A stretch of 32,212 nucleotides of DNA from Actinomycetota bacterium (GTDB lineage Bacteria > Actinomycetota > Acidimicrobiia > Acidimicrobiales > Ilumatobacteraceae). The translations under genes were made by a program, and so were the position numbers. Of the stretch, positions 7,444 through 15,190 are shown piece after piece. The DNA is taken from positions 1 through 32,212 of the forward strand of contig JACQZX010000053.1 of assembly GCA_016213665.1 (NCBI GenBank), read 5' to 3'. Numbering within the stretch: position 1 is the stretch's first letter; the number at the start of each line of letters is the position of its first letter. The notes beneath the pieces were generated by a model that was not told the origin of the DNA, made no database searches, and saw only the letters and a program-made list of their open reading frames with translations.

Positions 7444-8327
7444 CACACATGGCCATCGACTTCGGTGATGTCGAAGCCTTCATTGCCCGGGCAATCCGCT
7501 CGCGGAGCACCGCCGACTTGCCGTTACTCGGCCACGGCGAGATAAGTGTCGTTCTCGCGTGGCCCGCCGACGAACCCGTCGCAGCCGTGAAACGAGTCCC
7601 TCCGTTTCGCGATCGTGAGGCAGCACAAAAGTACGTCGACGTCTGTGCGGAGTTCTTCGACACTCTGCGCAATGCCGAAGTTGCGGCGTGGCCGACGATG
7701 GTGCACATCCACGTCCGCGACGACGATCGCGCTGTCGTCTACCACCAGCAACCGATCGCCGACCTCGCGCAACTGGGAAGCAACGTCATGCGCGCCGCCC
7801 CGCTGGCCGACAGTCATCCCCTGCTCGACGCGATCATCGAGGCCGCGGCAAGGGTGTGCAACCCAACATTGGGATTCGACTGTCAACTGGCGAATTGGTT
7901 GTGGGATGGCAACACTGCCACGCAGCTCGACTTCACCTCGCCGTTCGCGCTCACCGTCGATCGCGACGACCTTCGCTATGACGCCCACGCCTTCTTGCAG
8001 GAATACCCGCTCGTGATTCGACCGTACCTGAAGAAGGAGTTCACCTCACTGATCCGGCGATTCACCAAAGCCGAAGGTGCGCTTACCGACATGGTGGCCA
8101 ACATGATGAAGGAAGGTCTCGACGAATGGGTCGAGCCGGCAATCAACGCGATCAACTTGCAACTAGGAAGCAATGTGACTCGCGTCAAGGTGCAACGGAT
8201 GTATGACCACGATCGCAAACTGATGCCGTCGGTGTTGAAGTTGAAGAAAGCCCAGCGATGGTGGCTCACCCACACCGGCCGCCGCTACGAACAACTGCTA
8301 CCTGTTAGGACTACTTACCACGAATAA
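7440..8327 (+). CDS. Conserved cytoplasmic protein with kinase-like (APH-type) motifs
   Basis: 295 residues from the ATG at 7440, which overlaps the upstream stop by 4 bp; no membrane segment or signal. A kinase-fold reading is possible: a short glycine loop (LLGHGEISVV, 29-38), a lysine in a VAIK-like strand (VAAVKRVPPF, K51), a hinge near 100 (VVYHQQPI), a catalytic-loop-like element GFDCQLANWLWDG (145-157, with D147 and N152) and a metal-binding-like aspartate in LDFTSPF (D164). The C-terminus is helical and basic (KLKKAQRWWLTHTGRRYEQL). These motifs are imperfect; it may be a pseudokinase or an unrelated fold. The family is not one I can name with confidence. Partner of the membrane protein encoded upstream. 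Confidence 0.75.
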   Translation: MTHMAIDFGDVEAFIARAIRSRSTADLPLLGHGEISVVLAWPADEPVAAVKRVPPFRDREAAQKYVDVCAEFFDTLRNAEVAAWPTMVHIHVRDDDRAVVYHQQPIADLAQLGSNVMRAAPLADSHPLLDAIIEAAARVCNPTLGFDCQLANWLWDGNTATQLDFTSPFALTVDRDDLRYDAHAFLQEYPLVIRPYLKKEFTSLIRRFTKAEGALTDMVANMMKEGLDEWVEPAINAINLQLGSNVTRVKVQRMYDHDRKLMPSVLKLKKAQRWWLTHTGRRYEQLLPVRTTYHE

Positions 8328-8405
8328 CTTGGTGACCATTGGCCCTACTTGAATTCACTCGCTCCCCGTAATTTGTTTCGCAACGCAACAATTGGAGGGA
8401 ACGAA

Positions 8406-8870
8406 ATGAGAATCCGCTACATCGCAATGGCCTTCGTCCTGGGTACCGCCCTGGTCGCCGGCTGTTCCGACGACAAGAAGTCCGACACCACAAGCGGGGG
8501 CGGCGTCACCGTACCTGCCGAGTCCGGCACGCAAGTGTTGGTGGTTGCCGGCGACACATCCGAGACCGAGCAGTTTCTGACCGCTGATCCAGTGTCTGTT
8601 TCGGCAGGCTCAATCACGTTCAGCTTTCAGAACACCGGCAACCGTGAGCATGAGATGGTGATTCTCAAGACCGACACCGCTGTCGATGCGTTGGAGATCG
8701 TTGGCGACCGCGTGAGCGAGGATGACGCCGTCGGAGAGATCGGCGAGACCGAGGCCGGCGTGACTGCCAGCCAGACGTTCGATCTCGACGCCGGTAACTA
8801 TCTGCTCGTGTGCAACATCGAAAAGCACTACGGACAAGGCATGGCAGTGGCCTTCACGGTCACGGGATGA
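8406..8870 (+). CDS. Cupredoxin-like lipoprotein (type I copper site)
   Basis: 154 residues. The ATG at 8406 follows GGAGGG with good spacing. Signal peptide with lipobox LVAGC (C20), a short Asp/Lys/Ser linker, then a single cupredoxin domain (about 40-154). Type I copper ligands can be assigned as H82 (REHEMV), C136 (LLVCNI), H141 (EKHY) and M146 (GQGM), the His-Cys-His-Met pattern of blue copper electron carriers; the Cys-x4-His-x4-Met spacing is as in plastocyanin-like proteins. It would sit on the outer membrane face and pass single electrons. First gene of the electron-transfer operon; a TAATTT box at 8369-8374 may be its -10. The next ATG overlaps its stop. Confidence 0.88.
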   Translation: MRIRYIAMAFVLGTALVAGCSDDKKSDTTSGGGVTVPAESGTQVLVVAGDTSETEQFLTADPVSVSAGSITFSFQNTGNREHEMVILKTDTAVDALEIVGDRVSEDDAVGEIGETEAGVTASQTFDLDAGNYLLVCNIEKHYGQGMAVAFTVTG

Positions 8871-9070
8871 GTTACGTCCGGGCGATCACCACGGGCGTGC
8901 TCGTGGTGATCGCCGCCTTTTTGTTGCTGGTGTACGTGCCAGATCAATTACTGCAGTTGACGGGAATCGACCGCAGCACTCGGGTACTTCTCGCATCTGT
9001 CGAGTTCGCGGCGGCGCTGCTGGCATTGCTGTGGGGCCTTCGACGACTGCAGGCGCGCCGGTTGCTTTGA
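8867..9070 (+). CDS. Small two-helix membrane protein
   Basis: 67 residues, start ATG overlapping the cupredoxin stop (ATGA). Two hydrophobic helices (about 8-28 and 38-57) joined by a short polar turn (VPDQLLQLTGIDRSTR), ending in a basic tail (RRLQARRLL) that would be cytoplasmic. No family recognised. Its place inside the operon, overlapping genes on both sides, argues that it is real and may be an accessory subunit or assembly factor of the neighbouring electron-transfer proteins. Confidence 0.7.
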   Translation: MSYVRAITTGVLVVIAAFLLLVYVPDQLLQLTGIDRSTRVLLASVEFAAALLALLWGLRRLQARRLL

Positions 9071-10875
9071 ACACTCCAATTGTGCCCGACGCCCAATGGT
9101 TGTGGGAGAACGAACCGTGCCGCGCAGCGTGTCCGGTACACACCGACGCAGGCGCGTACGTCACAGCGATCGCCGAGGGCCGGTTTCGCGATGCGTACGG
9201 CATCGCACGACTCCCGAATCCGTTCCCATCAATTTGCGGTCGCGTCTGCGCGGCGCCGTGTGAAGCAGCGTGCCGGCGCGGCAAGATCGACGCGCCGGTG
9301 TCGATCCGCGCACTCAAGCGCTTCGTAACCGAGCGCTTCGGTGTCGAGAGCTTTGCGGGGGCCGACGCCTGGCACGAGGGTCATCGGGCGGTGCCTGCTG
9401 CCGAGGGTCCATCGATCGGCATCGTCGGCGGCGGTCCTGGTGGACTCGCGGCTGCGCATGACCTGCGGCTGGCCGGGCACCCGGTGACGATCTATGAGGG
9501 CGAAACTCGGCTCGGCGGCATGATGGTGCTCGGAATCCCCGAGTACCGGCTGCCTCGCCAGCTGATCGAACGCGAGATCGAGGCGATCTTGGAGCTCGGC
9601 ATCGACGTCGAGCTTGGATGTCGCGTCGGAGTCGATGTTTCGTTCGCCGATCTGCTGAACAGACACACCGCCGTCTTCGTATGCGTGGGCACGACACGCG
9701 GACGCGACCTCGACATTCCCGGGCACGATCTCGACGGGGTATTCAAGGCAGTCGAGTTCCTGCTCAATGTCAACCGCGGGTACCGAGTCAACCTCGGGGA
9801 TCGGGTCGTTGTCGTCGGTGGCGGCAACGTCGCCTTCGATGCCGCACGCACGGCTCTGCGCGCCGCCGCGCACGACGAGACCGCTCCCGCGCCGACGATG
9901 CTGGGCTCGGATTCCAGAGATGACGCTCGCCGCGGACTCACAACAACACTCGACGCGGCAAGAGCAGCGCTGCGCGCGGGTGTCAAAGACGTCACCGTCG
10001 TCGCCCTCGAGTCGTTTGCGGAGATGCCAGCCGCACTGGAGGAGATCGAGGAGGCGGAAGCCGAAGGCATTCGCATTCGCTACCGGCGAGGTCCACACCG
10101 AGTCCTCGGCGACGGGCACGTCAGCGGCTTGGAGACCGTCGAAGTTGTTTCAGTGTTCGACACCGACGGTCGTTTCGCCCCGGTCTTCGCCGAGGGAACG
10201 CAAGAGGTGACACCCGCCGACACCGTCATCCTCGCCGTCGGACAGGCACCCGATATCGAATTCCTCGACGAGATCCAATTGGCGCGAACACGATTCGGTG
10301 GTGTCGCAGTCGATTCCGACCTGCGTTCGAGCGATCCGCGGGTATGGGCCGGCGGTGATGTCGCCTTCGGTCCCCGCAACTTGATCGATGCCATCGCCGA
10401 TGGCCAGCGGGCGGCAGCATCGATACACGCCAGCCTCATCGGCCGCGCCGCATCACCACCGTTGGCCGTGCGAATCGAACTTGTGGCCAAGCCCCGCTTC
10501 CGGCGCCTCGCAACCGACTACGACGCGGTTGCTCGAACCGCCGTACCGAACGTCCCACAGGATCGCCGAATCGGCTTCGCCGAAGTGGAAACCGGATACG
10601 ACGAGGGTCACGCAGTTCTCGAAGGTCAACGCTGCCTTCGGTGTTTCGACAACATCATGCTGCGAGCCGAGCTGTGCATCTTGTGCGGGCTCTGCGTCGA
10701 TGTGTGCCCGTTCGATTGCATCTCGATCCTGCGCGCCGACAAGATCGGCGCGGGCACCGAAGCGCAATCGGCACTGGTGATCGACGAATCGCTCTGCATC
10801 CGTTGCGGTCTGTGTATCAACCGCTGTCCGCCAGCAGCACTAGTGATGGTTCATGCCCAGGAGGTCTTCTTATGA
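9067..10875 (+). CDS. GltD-like FAD/NAD(P)H oxidoreductase with C-terminal 2[4Fe-4S] ferredoxin domain
   Basis: 602 residues from a TTG at 9067 that overlaps the preceding stop by 4 bp; a GTG at 9031 would add 12 residues and a 40-bp overlap. The N-terminal Fe-S domain shows C18, C22, C57, C61, C65 and C69 (CRAACP, then CGRVCAAPCEAAC). A GxGxxG FAD site (GIVGGGPGG, about 118-126), an NAD(P)H site (VVVVGGGNVAFDAAR, about 247) and the closing GGDVAFGPRNLIDAIADGQ follow, as in the small subunit of glutamate synthase and related subunits. The last 80 residues are a two-cluster ferredoxin: C537, C540, C543, C547 and C577, C580, C583, C587. There is no GltB gene nearby; the neighbours are cytochrome b, Rieske and cytochrome c. 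I infer electron transfer between NAD(P)H or ferredoxin and the quinone pool or the bc complex. Direction and donor are not shown by the sequence. Confidence 0.88.
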   Translation: MNTPIVPDAQWLWENEPCRAACPVHTDAGAYVTAIAEGRFRDAYGIARLPNPFPSICGRVCAAPCEAACRRGKIDAPVSIRALKRFVTERFGVESFAGADAWHEGHRAVPAAEGPSIGIVGGGPGGLAAAHDLRLAGHPVTIYEGETRLGGMMVLGIPEYRLPRQLIEREIEAILELGIDVELGCRVGVDVSFADLLNRHTAVFVCVGTTRGRDLDIPGHDLDGVFKAVEFLLNVNRGYRVNLGDRVVVVGGGNVAFDAARTALRAAAHDETAPAPTMLGSDSRDDARRGLTTTLDAARAALRAGVKDVTVVALESFAEMPAALEEIEEAEAEGIRIRYRRGPHRVLGDGHVSGLETVEVVSVFDTDGRFAPVFAEGTQEVTPADTVILAVGQAPDIEFLDEIQLARTRFGGVAVDSDLRSSDPRVWAGGDVAFGPRNLIDAIADGQRAAASIHASLIGRAASPPLAVRIELVAKPRFRRLATDYDAVARTAVPNVPQDRRIGFAEVETGYDEGHAVLEGQRCLRCFDNIMLRAELCILCGLCVDVCPFDCISILRADKIGAGTEAQSALVIDESLCIRCGLCINRCPPAALVMVHAQEVFL

Positions 10876-12227
10876 GCAAGTCCACAACCACCGTCGATCA
10901 CTCGTCGCAAGATGTGCTCGAGCCCGAGGCTCGACCCGTGCCCGAGGGCCGCGTGGCGCGCCTGCAACATGGTGAGACGTGGCGCTCGATTTTTCGACAC
11001 CCTCATCTCGACACTCCCCGAGGGCGCGCACTGCAGTCGTTCTCCAACGTCTTTCTCCACATCTATCCGGTGAAGGTGCCCTCACGGGTTCTGAAGCTTC
11101 GGTACTCATGGCGGCTCGGGTACATCGCCTCCGTCCTATTCGCGGTGCTGCTCGTGACTGGCATCTACCTAATGTTCTTCTACACACCGTCCGTGACGGC
11201 CGCCTACGGAGACATGCAGCAACTTCGCACCGGGGTCGGTTTCGGTCAACTGATTCGCAACGTTCACCGATGGTCAGCGCACCTGATGGTGTTGGTGGTG
11301 GTTCTGCACCTCGTGCGAGTGTTCTACGCGGGGGCCTACAAACGACCACGACAATTCAACTGGGTGCTCGGCGTGAGCTTGCTCTTGATCACACTGGGCT
11401 TCTCGTTCACCGGCTATCTGCTGCCATGGGATCAGCTGAGTTACTGGGCGGTGACCGTCGGCACCAACCTCATTAGCTACGTGCCCGTCCTCGGAAAGCA
11501 GTTGAGCGATCTCCTCATCGGCGGCGAGCAAATCGGTCAGGCCACACTTCTGAGGTTCTATTCGCTGCACGTTGCGGTGTTGCCCGTCGCGCTGGGTTTG
11601 CTCCTGATGGTTCACATCTGGCGCGTGCGGAAGGACGGATTCGCAGTCAAGCGCGGCGAGGTCGGCTCGTTTGCCGAGGGATCGACCGATCGCCTCGTCG
11701 TGACTTCCAGCGGTGCCGAGCCTGCGACTGAGGATGGACAACGCGTCCGCCTTTTGGGGGTCGTCGATCGCGAGTCTGTCACCGCCGAGGAACGCCTGAC
11801 CGACGACACCGTGTTCACCTGGCCGCACATGCTTGTTCGTCATGTCGTGGTTGGCCTTGGCACCGTCGCGACAGTCCTTGCACTTGGTGTCCTTTTCGCG
11901 GCGCCGTTGCGCGGTATCGCCAATCCGAACGAGACCCCCGAACCCGCCAAGGCCCCGTGGTACTTCGTTGGTCTTCAGGAATTGCTGTCACGTTTCGATC
12001 CGTTGGTGGCGGGAATTTTCGTTCCGACTGCGCTTGTGCTGGTTCTCGTCTTTCTGCCCTACATCGACCGCAACAGCGCGACGGAGGCAAGGAATCGCAA
12101 GGTCGCGATCACGATCTTCTCGATCGTGCTGGCGGCAGTCATTGTGCTGACGGTAATCGGCGCGCTGTTCCGCGGGCCGGGCTGGCAGTTCATCACCCCG
12201 TGGGATCACAACTATCTCGAGCTATAG
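10872..12227 (+). CDS. Cytochrome b (fused b6 + subunit IV type) of a non-standard bc complex
   Basis: 451 residues. The ATG at 10872 overlaps the upstream stop (ATGA) and has AGGAGG in front. An unusually long cytoplasmic N-terminus (about 80 residues) precedes the four-helix b6 part. The haem b ligands are H132/H146 (14 apart) and H233/H248 (15 apart); the 15-residue step is the b6f-type spacing. LPWDQLSYWAVTVGTNL (184-200) is the quinol-site region after helix C. A charged insert of about 60 residues (255-315) joins the subunit IV part, where the Qo motif is KAPWYFVGLQELL (360-372) instead of PEWY. Three more helices follow. No cysteine is seen, so the covalent extra haem of b6f is unlikely. 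Central subunit of the complex with the Rieske and cytochrome c genes downstream. Confidence 0.92.
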   Translation: MSKSTTTVDHSSQDVLEPEARPVPEGRVARLQHGETWRSIFRHPHLDTPRGRALQSFSNVFLHIYPVKVPSRVLKLRYSWRLGYIASVLFAVLLVTGIYLMFFYTPSVTAAYGDMQQLRTGVGFGQLIRNVHRWSAHLMVLVVVLHLVRVFYAGAYKRPRQFNWVLGVSLLLITLGFSFTGYLLPWDQLSYWAVTVGTNLISYVPVLGKQLSDLLIGGEQIGQATLLRFYSLHVAVLPVALGLLLMVHIWRVRKDGFAVKRGEVGSFAEGSTDRLVVTSSGAEPATEDGQRVRLLGVVDRESVTAEERLTDDTVFTWPHMLVRHVVVGLGTVATVLALGVLFAAPLRGIANPNETPEPAKAPWYFVGLQELLSRFDPLVAGIFVPTALVLVLVFLPYIDRNSATEARNRKVAITIFSIVLAAVIVLTVIGALFRGPGWQFITPWDHNYLEL

Positions 12228-12238
12228 GAGAACCAAGA

Positions 12239-12733
12239 ATGAAGTTCGATCGTAGACGTTTGTTGGAAAAGGGCTGGAAGATCGGTGGTGGACTGCTTGC
12301 CGCCGCAGCCGGCTGGACCTCGTGGGACTTGCTGCAGCCGCTGAAGCCAGCGGGCGCGACCGGGAAGCTCAAACTGGGCAGCCCTAGCAAGTTCGAGCCG
12401 GGTACCGCCACTTTCGTCAATGCCGGGCGTTTGTGGGTCTCCAACGCCGATGGGCACCTCTTCGCGATTTCTCAGAAGTGCCCACATCTCGGCTGCCGGG
12501 TGCCGTTCTGTGAGAGCTCAGGTCGCTTCGAGTGCCCTTGCCATGGTTCGGTGTTCGACATTGGCGGTGAATGGATCTCGGGTCCGTCACCGCGCGGACT
12601 TGACCAGCATCCCCTAACACTGGAAGACGGTGAGCTCGTGGCCGATCTCGGCGTGCATATCAAGGGTCCCGACCATGGGGCGGCAGAGTATCTGTCCCCT
12701 CCCCTTGGCCCCTCATGCTCAGAAGGAGGGTGA
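12239..12733 (+). CDS. Rieske [2Fe-2S] protein of the bc complex
   Basis: 164 residues, start ATG at 12239 with AGGAGA upstream, 11 bases after cytochrome b. RRRLLEKGWKIGGGLLAAAAG (5-25) looks like an uncleaved twin-arginine signal-anchor, giving one transmembrane helix. The cluster motifs are CPHLGC (C81, H83, disulfide C86) and CPCHGS (C99, disulfide C101, H102). A further cysteine pair element (RVPFCES, C91) lies between them. It oxidises quinol at the Qo site and hands the electron to the cytochrome c. Typical actinobacterial QcrA has three membrane helices and is longer, so this protein belongs to a different type of complex. Confidence 0.95.
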   Translation: MKFDRRRLLEKGWKIGGGLLAAAAGWTSWDLLQPLKPAGATGKLKLGSPSKFEPGTATFVNAGRLWVSNADGHLFAISQKCPHLGCRVPFCESSGRFECPCHGSVFDIGGEWISGPSPRGLDQHPLTLEDGELVADLGVHIKGPDHGAAEYLSPPLGPSCSEGG

Positions 12734-12736
12734 CCA

Positions 12737-13216
12737 ATGCCCCCAAAGCCCACCGGCCCGCGTGAGTTCGAACCCGAATGGCTCAAGCGCAGCCTCGATC
12801 GATATCTCACCTGGGGCCTTGCCTTCATGTTCGTGCTCGTGGTCTCATTCCCGCTCTACCGCCTGCGCGAGCCGAGCCTGCGAGCCGACGCCAAGACCGA
12901 ACAGGACGCTCTCTACAAGAAGTCCGGTGCCGACCTGTTCTCGAAGAATTGTTCGACGTGTCACGGCGAGAACGCCACTGGTGGAACCGCACCGACGATG
13001 AACTCCAAACAATTTCTCGGGACGACGGAGGACGGTCAGATCGTATTGCTCATTGCCGGCGGGGTCTCCGGATCTTCCATGTCACCGTGGAGCCAAGACT
13101 TCGGCGGTTCGCTGACGGCCGAACAGATCCGCGAGATCGTCACCTACCTGCGCAGCCTGGAACCGAAGGCGCCGAGCGTGCCAGATTGGCGAACCGGGGC
13201 CAAGGCAGAGAATTGA
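12737..13216 (+). CDS. Membrane-anchored monohaem c-type cytochrome
   Basis: 159 residues, start three bases after the Rieske stop, AGAAGGAGG in front. One transmembrane helix (about 24-41) anchors a class I cytochrome c domain outside the membrane: haem site CSTCH (C72, C75, H76) and probable sixth ligand M115 (GSSMSPW). The C-terminal helix (TAEQIREIVTYLRSL) is typical of the family. It would accept electrons from the Rieske protein, in place of the dihaem QcrC of standard actinobacterial complexes. Last gene of the operon; the convergent sulfatase ends 7 bases downstream with no visible terminator. Confidence 0.93.
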   Translation: MPPKPTGPREFEPEWLKRSLDRYLTWGLAFMFVLVVSFPLYRLREPSLRADAKTEQDALYKKSGADLFSKNCSTCHGENATGGTAPTMNSKQFLGTTEDGQIVLLIAGGVSGSSMSPWSQDFGGSLTAEQIREIVTYLRSLEPKAPSVPDWRTGAKAEN

Positions 13217-13223
13217 GTCGCGG

Positions 13224-14774
13224 TCAAACAGGAGCTTCCACGCTTCGCAACGGCAACTTGCTCGGCGACTGGTGATTCCACAGGTCGGCAAGCAAGTCCG
13301 CACGCACGGTCGCATATTGCGGATCGTCCCAGCGATTCGCCTGCTGCAGCGGATCCTCGGCGAGGTTGTACAACTCACCTTCGGTACCGTCGTGCGCGGA
13401 GCCCGGCAGACATGTGGTGCACACCCAACTCTCGCGGGTGATCGTGCGCAGGTGCACGCCGACGCCGAACAGCTCGCTGTCCCACTCGGTGAGGACGCGC
13501 TCGAAGCCACGCTCGTCGGCATCGGCGTCGGAGACTGGCAATGCCTTTCCCTCCATCCACGGCGCGGAAGCCAGCCCGGCGATCTTGCAGAATGTCGGCG
13601 CAAGATCGATGAGGCCGACAGGTCTTGTAACCGTCGCCGGCGTGATGTCGGCGCCTCCAATGCCAGCTGACGCCGCCGGCCGCCAGATCAGCGGTAGCCG
13701 CATCAGCGCGTCGACGTGGTAGGGACCCTTGAACATCAACCCGAAGTCGCCGCCGAGTTCACCGTGATCGGTGGTGAAGATGATGTCGACGTCGTCACCC
13801 TGGCCTCGCGCCGCGATCGCCGCGAGCACGCGGCCGATCGCCTCGTCGATCAATTCGCATTCGACCGCATTGAGGGCGGTGACCTCGCGCAGTTGGTCGG
13901 CGGTCAACGTCGCCGGCACCCAATGCATGGGAGCCTCGTAATTGCTCACCATGCGTCCGTCGTACCAAGCACGCCAGTGGCGGGGCTTGGCATCGAGAAC
14001 TCGCTCGCGCTCAGTTGCCTTCTCGATGTAGCCGGCAGGTAGCGGCACCTCGCGCCAGTCGATACGACCGACTTCGCTCGCGGGCGGGTCCCAGGGGTGG
14101 TGCGGGTCGGGGAAGCTCATCCAACAAAACCAATCGTCTTCCACCGGCAACGAGTCGAGCCACGAGATCGTGCGGTCGGCCACCCAGTCGGTGTGGTACC
14201 ACTCGCGCGGAATGTTGTTGCACCACGCCTGTGGCGCGCCGTTGTCGCCGCCGCCCATCGCGTTCACTTCCAGCGAACTGTCGAGCACGGGATAGTACAT
14301 GTCGACTGCCTCGGGGTGAGTGGCGTTTAGCCAACGGGCGTAGTGCAGCGGACCGGCGGCGCCGTGCGTTGCCGACTCGAAGTGTTCGAATCCCCGGTGA
14401 GGGCCAAAGGTGCCGGCGCGCGCGAAGCCGTTCTCGGCAAAGCGCGCGAAAGCATCGAGGAACGGTTCGAAATGCGGCTTCCCGATGATTGCGGTGCGAT
14501 AGCCCGCCGCCGCCAACACCTCGGCTACCGATGGTGCTGTCTCGGGCAGTGCGACACCGTTCATCCACACACCGTGAGTGCTCGGCGACTGACCGGTGAG
14601 CATCGTGCTCCGCGAAGGCATGCAAACCACACTCTGGGGAACAGCTCGCTCGTAGCGAATGCCGTGGGCCGCCAAGGCGTCGACCACAGGCGTGCGCGCG
14701 ACCGTGCCACCGTTGCAACCGAGGGTGTCGAAGCGTTGCTGATCGGTGGTGACAAACAAGATCTTGCGACCCAT
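13224..14774 (-). CDS. Sulfatase (formylglycine-type, arylsulfatase/choline-sulfatase-like)
   Basis: 516 residues, cytoplasmic (no signal peptide). The maturation motif C-x-P-S-R is present as C51-M-P-S-R55 followed by STMLTGQ, so C51 should be converted to formylglycine. The calcium/metal site is seen at the N-terminus (TTDQQRFDTLG, D11 and Q12) and in FTTDHGELGGDF; GKPHFEP (about 98-104) carries the active-site lysine and histidine. I chose the ATG at 14774 (TGATG overlap with the upstream stop) over the TTG one codon earlier. Members of this alkaline-phosphatase superfamily cleave sulfate esters, but a few are phosphonate hydrolases; the substrate cannot be read here. Last gene of the five-gene operon with DsbA-like, TetR, MBL and SRPBCC proteins. 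No formylglycine-generating enzyme is encoded nearby. Confidence 0.92.
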   Translation of the reverse strand: MGRKILFVTTDQQRFDTLGCNGGTVARTPVVDALAAHGIRYERAVPQSVVCMPSRSTMLTGQSPSTHGVWMNGVALPETAPSVAEVLAAAGYRTAIIGKPHFEPFLDAFARFAENGFARAGTFGPHRGFEHFESATHGAAGPLHYARWLNATHPEAVDMYYPVLDSSLEVNAMGGGDNGAPQAWCNNIPREWYHTDWVADRTISWLDSLPVEDDWFCWMSFPDPHHPWDPPASEVGRIDWREVPLPAGYIEKATERERVLDAKPRHWRAWYDGRMVSNYEAPMHWVPATLTADQLREVTALNAVECELIDEAIGRVLAAIAARGQGDDVDIIFTTDHGELGGDFGLMFKGPYHVDALMRLPLIWRPAASAGIGGADITPATVTRPVGLIDLAPTFCKIAGLASAPWMEGKALPVSDADADERGFERVLTEWDSELFGVGVHLRTITRESWVCTTCLPGSAHDGTEGELYNLAEDPLQQANRWDDPQYATVRADLLADLWNHQSPSKLPLRSVEAPV

Positions 14775-15190
14775 CAACCCGTACCTTTCATCTGGCGCGT
14801 CGCGCCTTCAATCTGGCGTTTCAGTTCTTGCAGCGCCGCGGCCGTGCCGCCGCCGATCACCATCGCCATCGTGCGCGGGTCGGCCTCAGTGGAATACACG
14901 ACCAGGCACGTCTCGTCGCCGAGGTCGATGACGTCGATGGTGCCGCGATGGTGCTTGAAGATGGGAGTAACGATGCGGTACTGGAAGCGACGCTGCGTGT
15001 CGTCGCAAGCCAGAATCTCCTCCGGCATCGGGATACCGGTGGCGGTCACGATCGTTCGCTGGTTGCCATCGACGGTGCACTCGATGATGCCCGGAAACCA
15101 TTCGTGCAACCTGCTTGCGTTCCCGGCCAACTCCCAGACCTGGCCCGCGGGGCGCTCAATGCGAATCTCGTGCCGAATGGTTCCGTACAT
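14774..15190 (-). CDS. SRPBCC-superfamily (START/Bet v 1-like) protein
   Basis: 138 residues. MYGTIRHEIRIERPAGQVWEL (1-21) and the following NASRLHEWFPGIIECTVDG are the usual opening of polyketide-cyclase/dehydrase-like SRPBCC proteins, and the rest alternates beta strands with a long C-terminal helix (AAALQELKRQIEGAT), forming a hydrophobic pocket. The ATG at 15190 and the stop at 14774 both overlap their neighbours as TGATG, so it is translationally coupled to the MBL-fold gene before it and the sulfatase after it. Ligand or reaction unknown; a role in the same catabolic route is inferred. Confidence 0.85.
   Translation of the reverse strand: MYGTIRHEIRIERPAGQVWELAGNASRLHEWFPGIIECTVDGNQRTIVTATGIPMPEEILACDDTQRRFQYRIVTPIFKHHRGTIDVIDLGDETCLVVYSTEADPRTMAMVIGGGTAAALQELKRQIEGATRQMKGTG

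Noticed and set aside
9067-10875. Glutamate synthase small subunit GltD
   Set aside because: There is no large subunit gene nearby, a two-cluster ferredoxin is fused at the C-terminus, and all neighbours are respiratory electron carriers.
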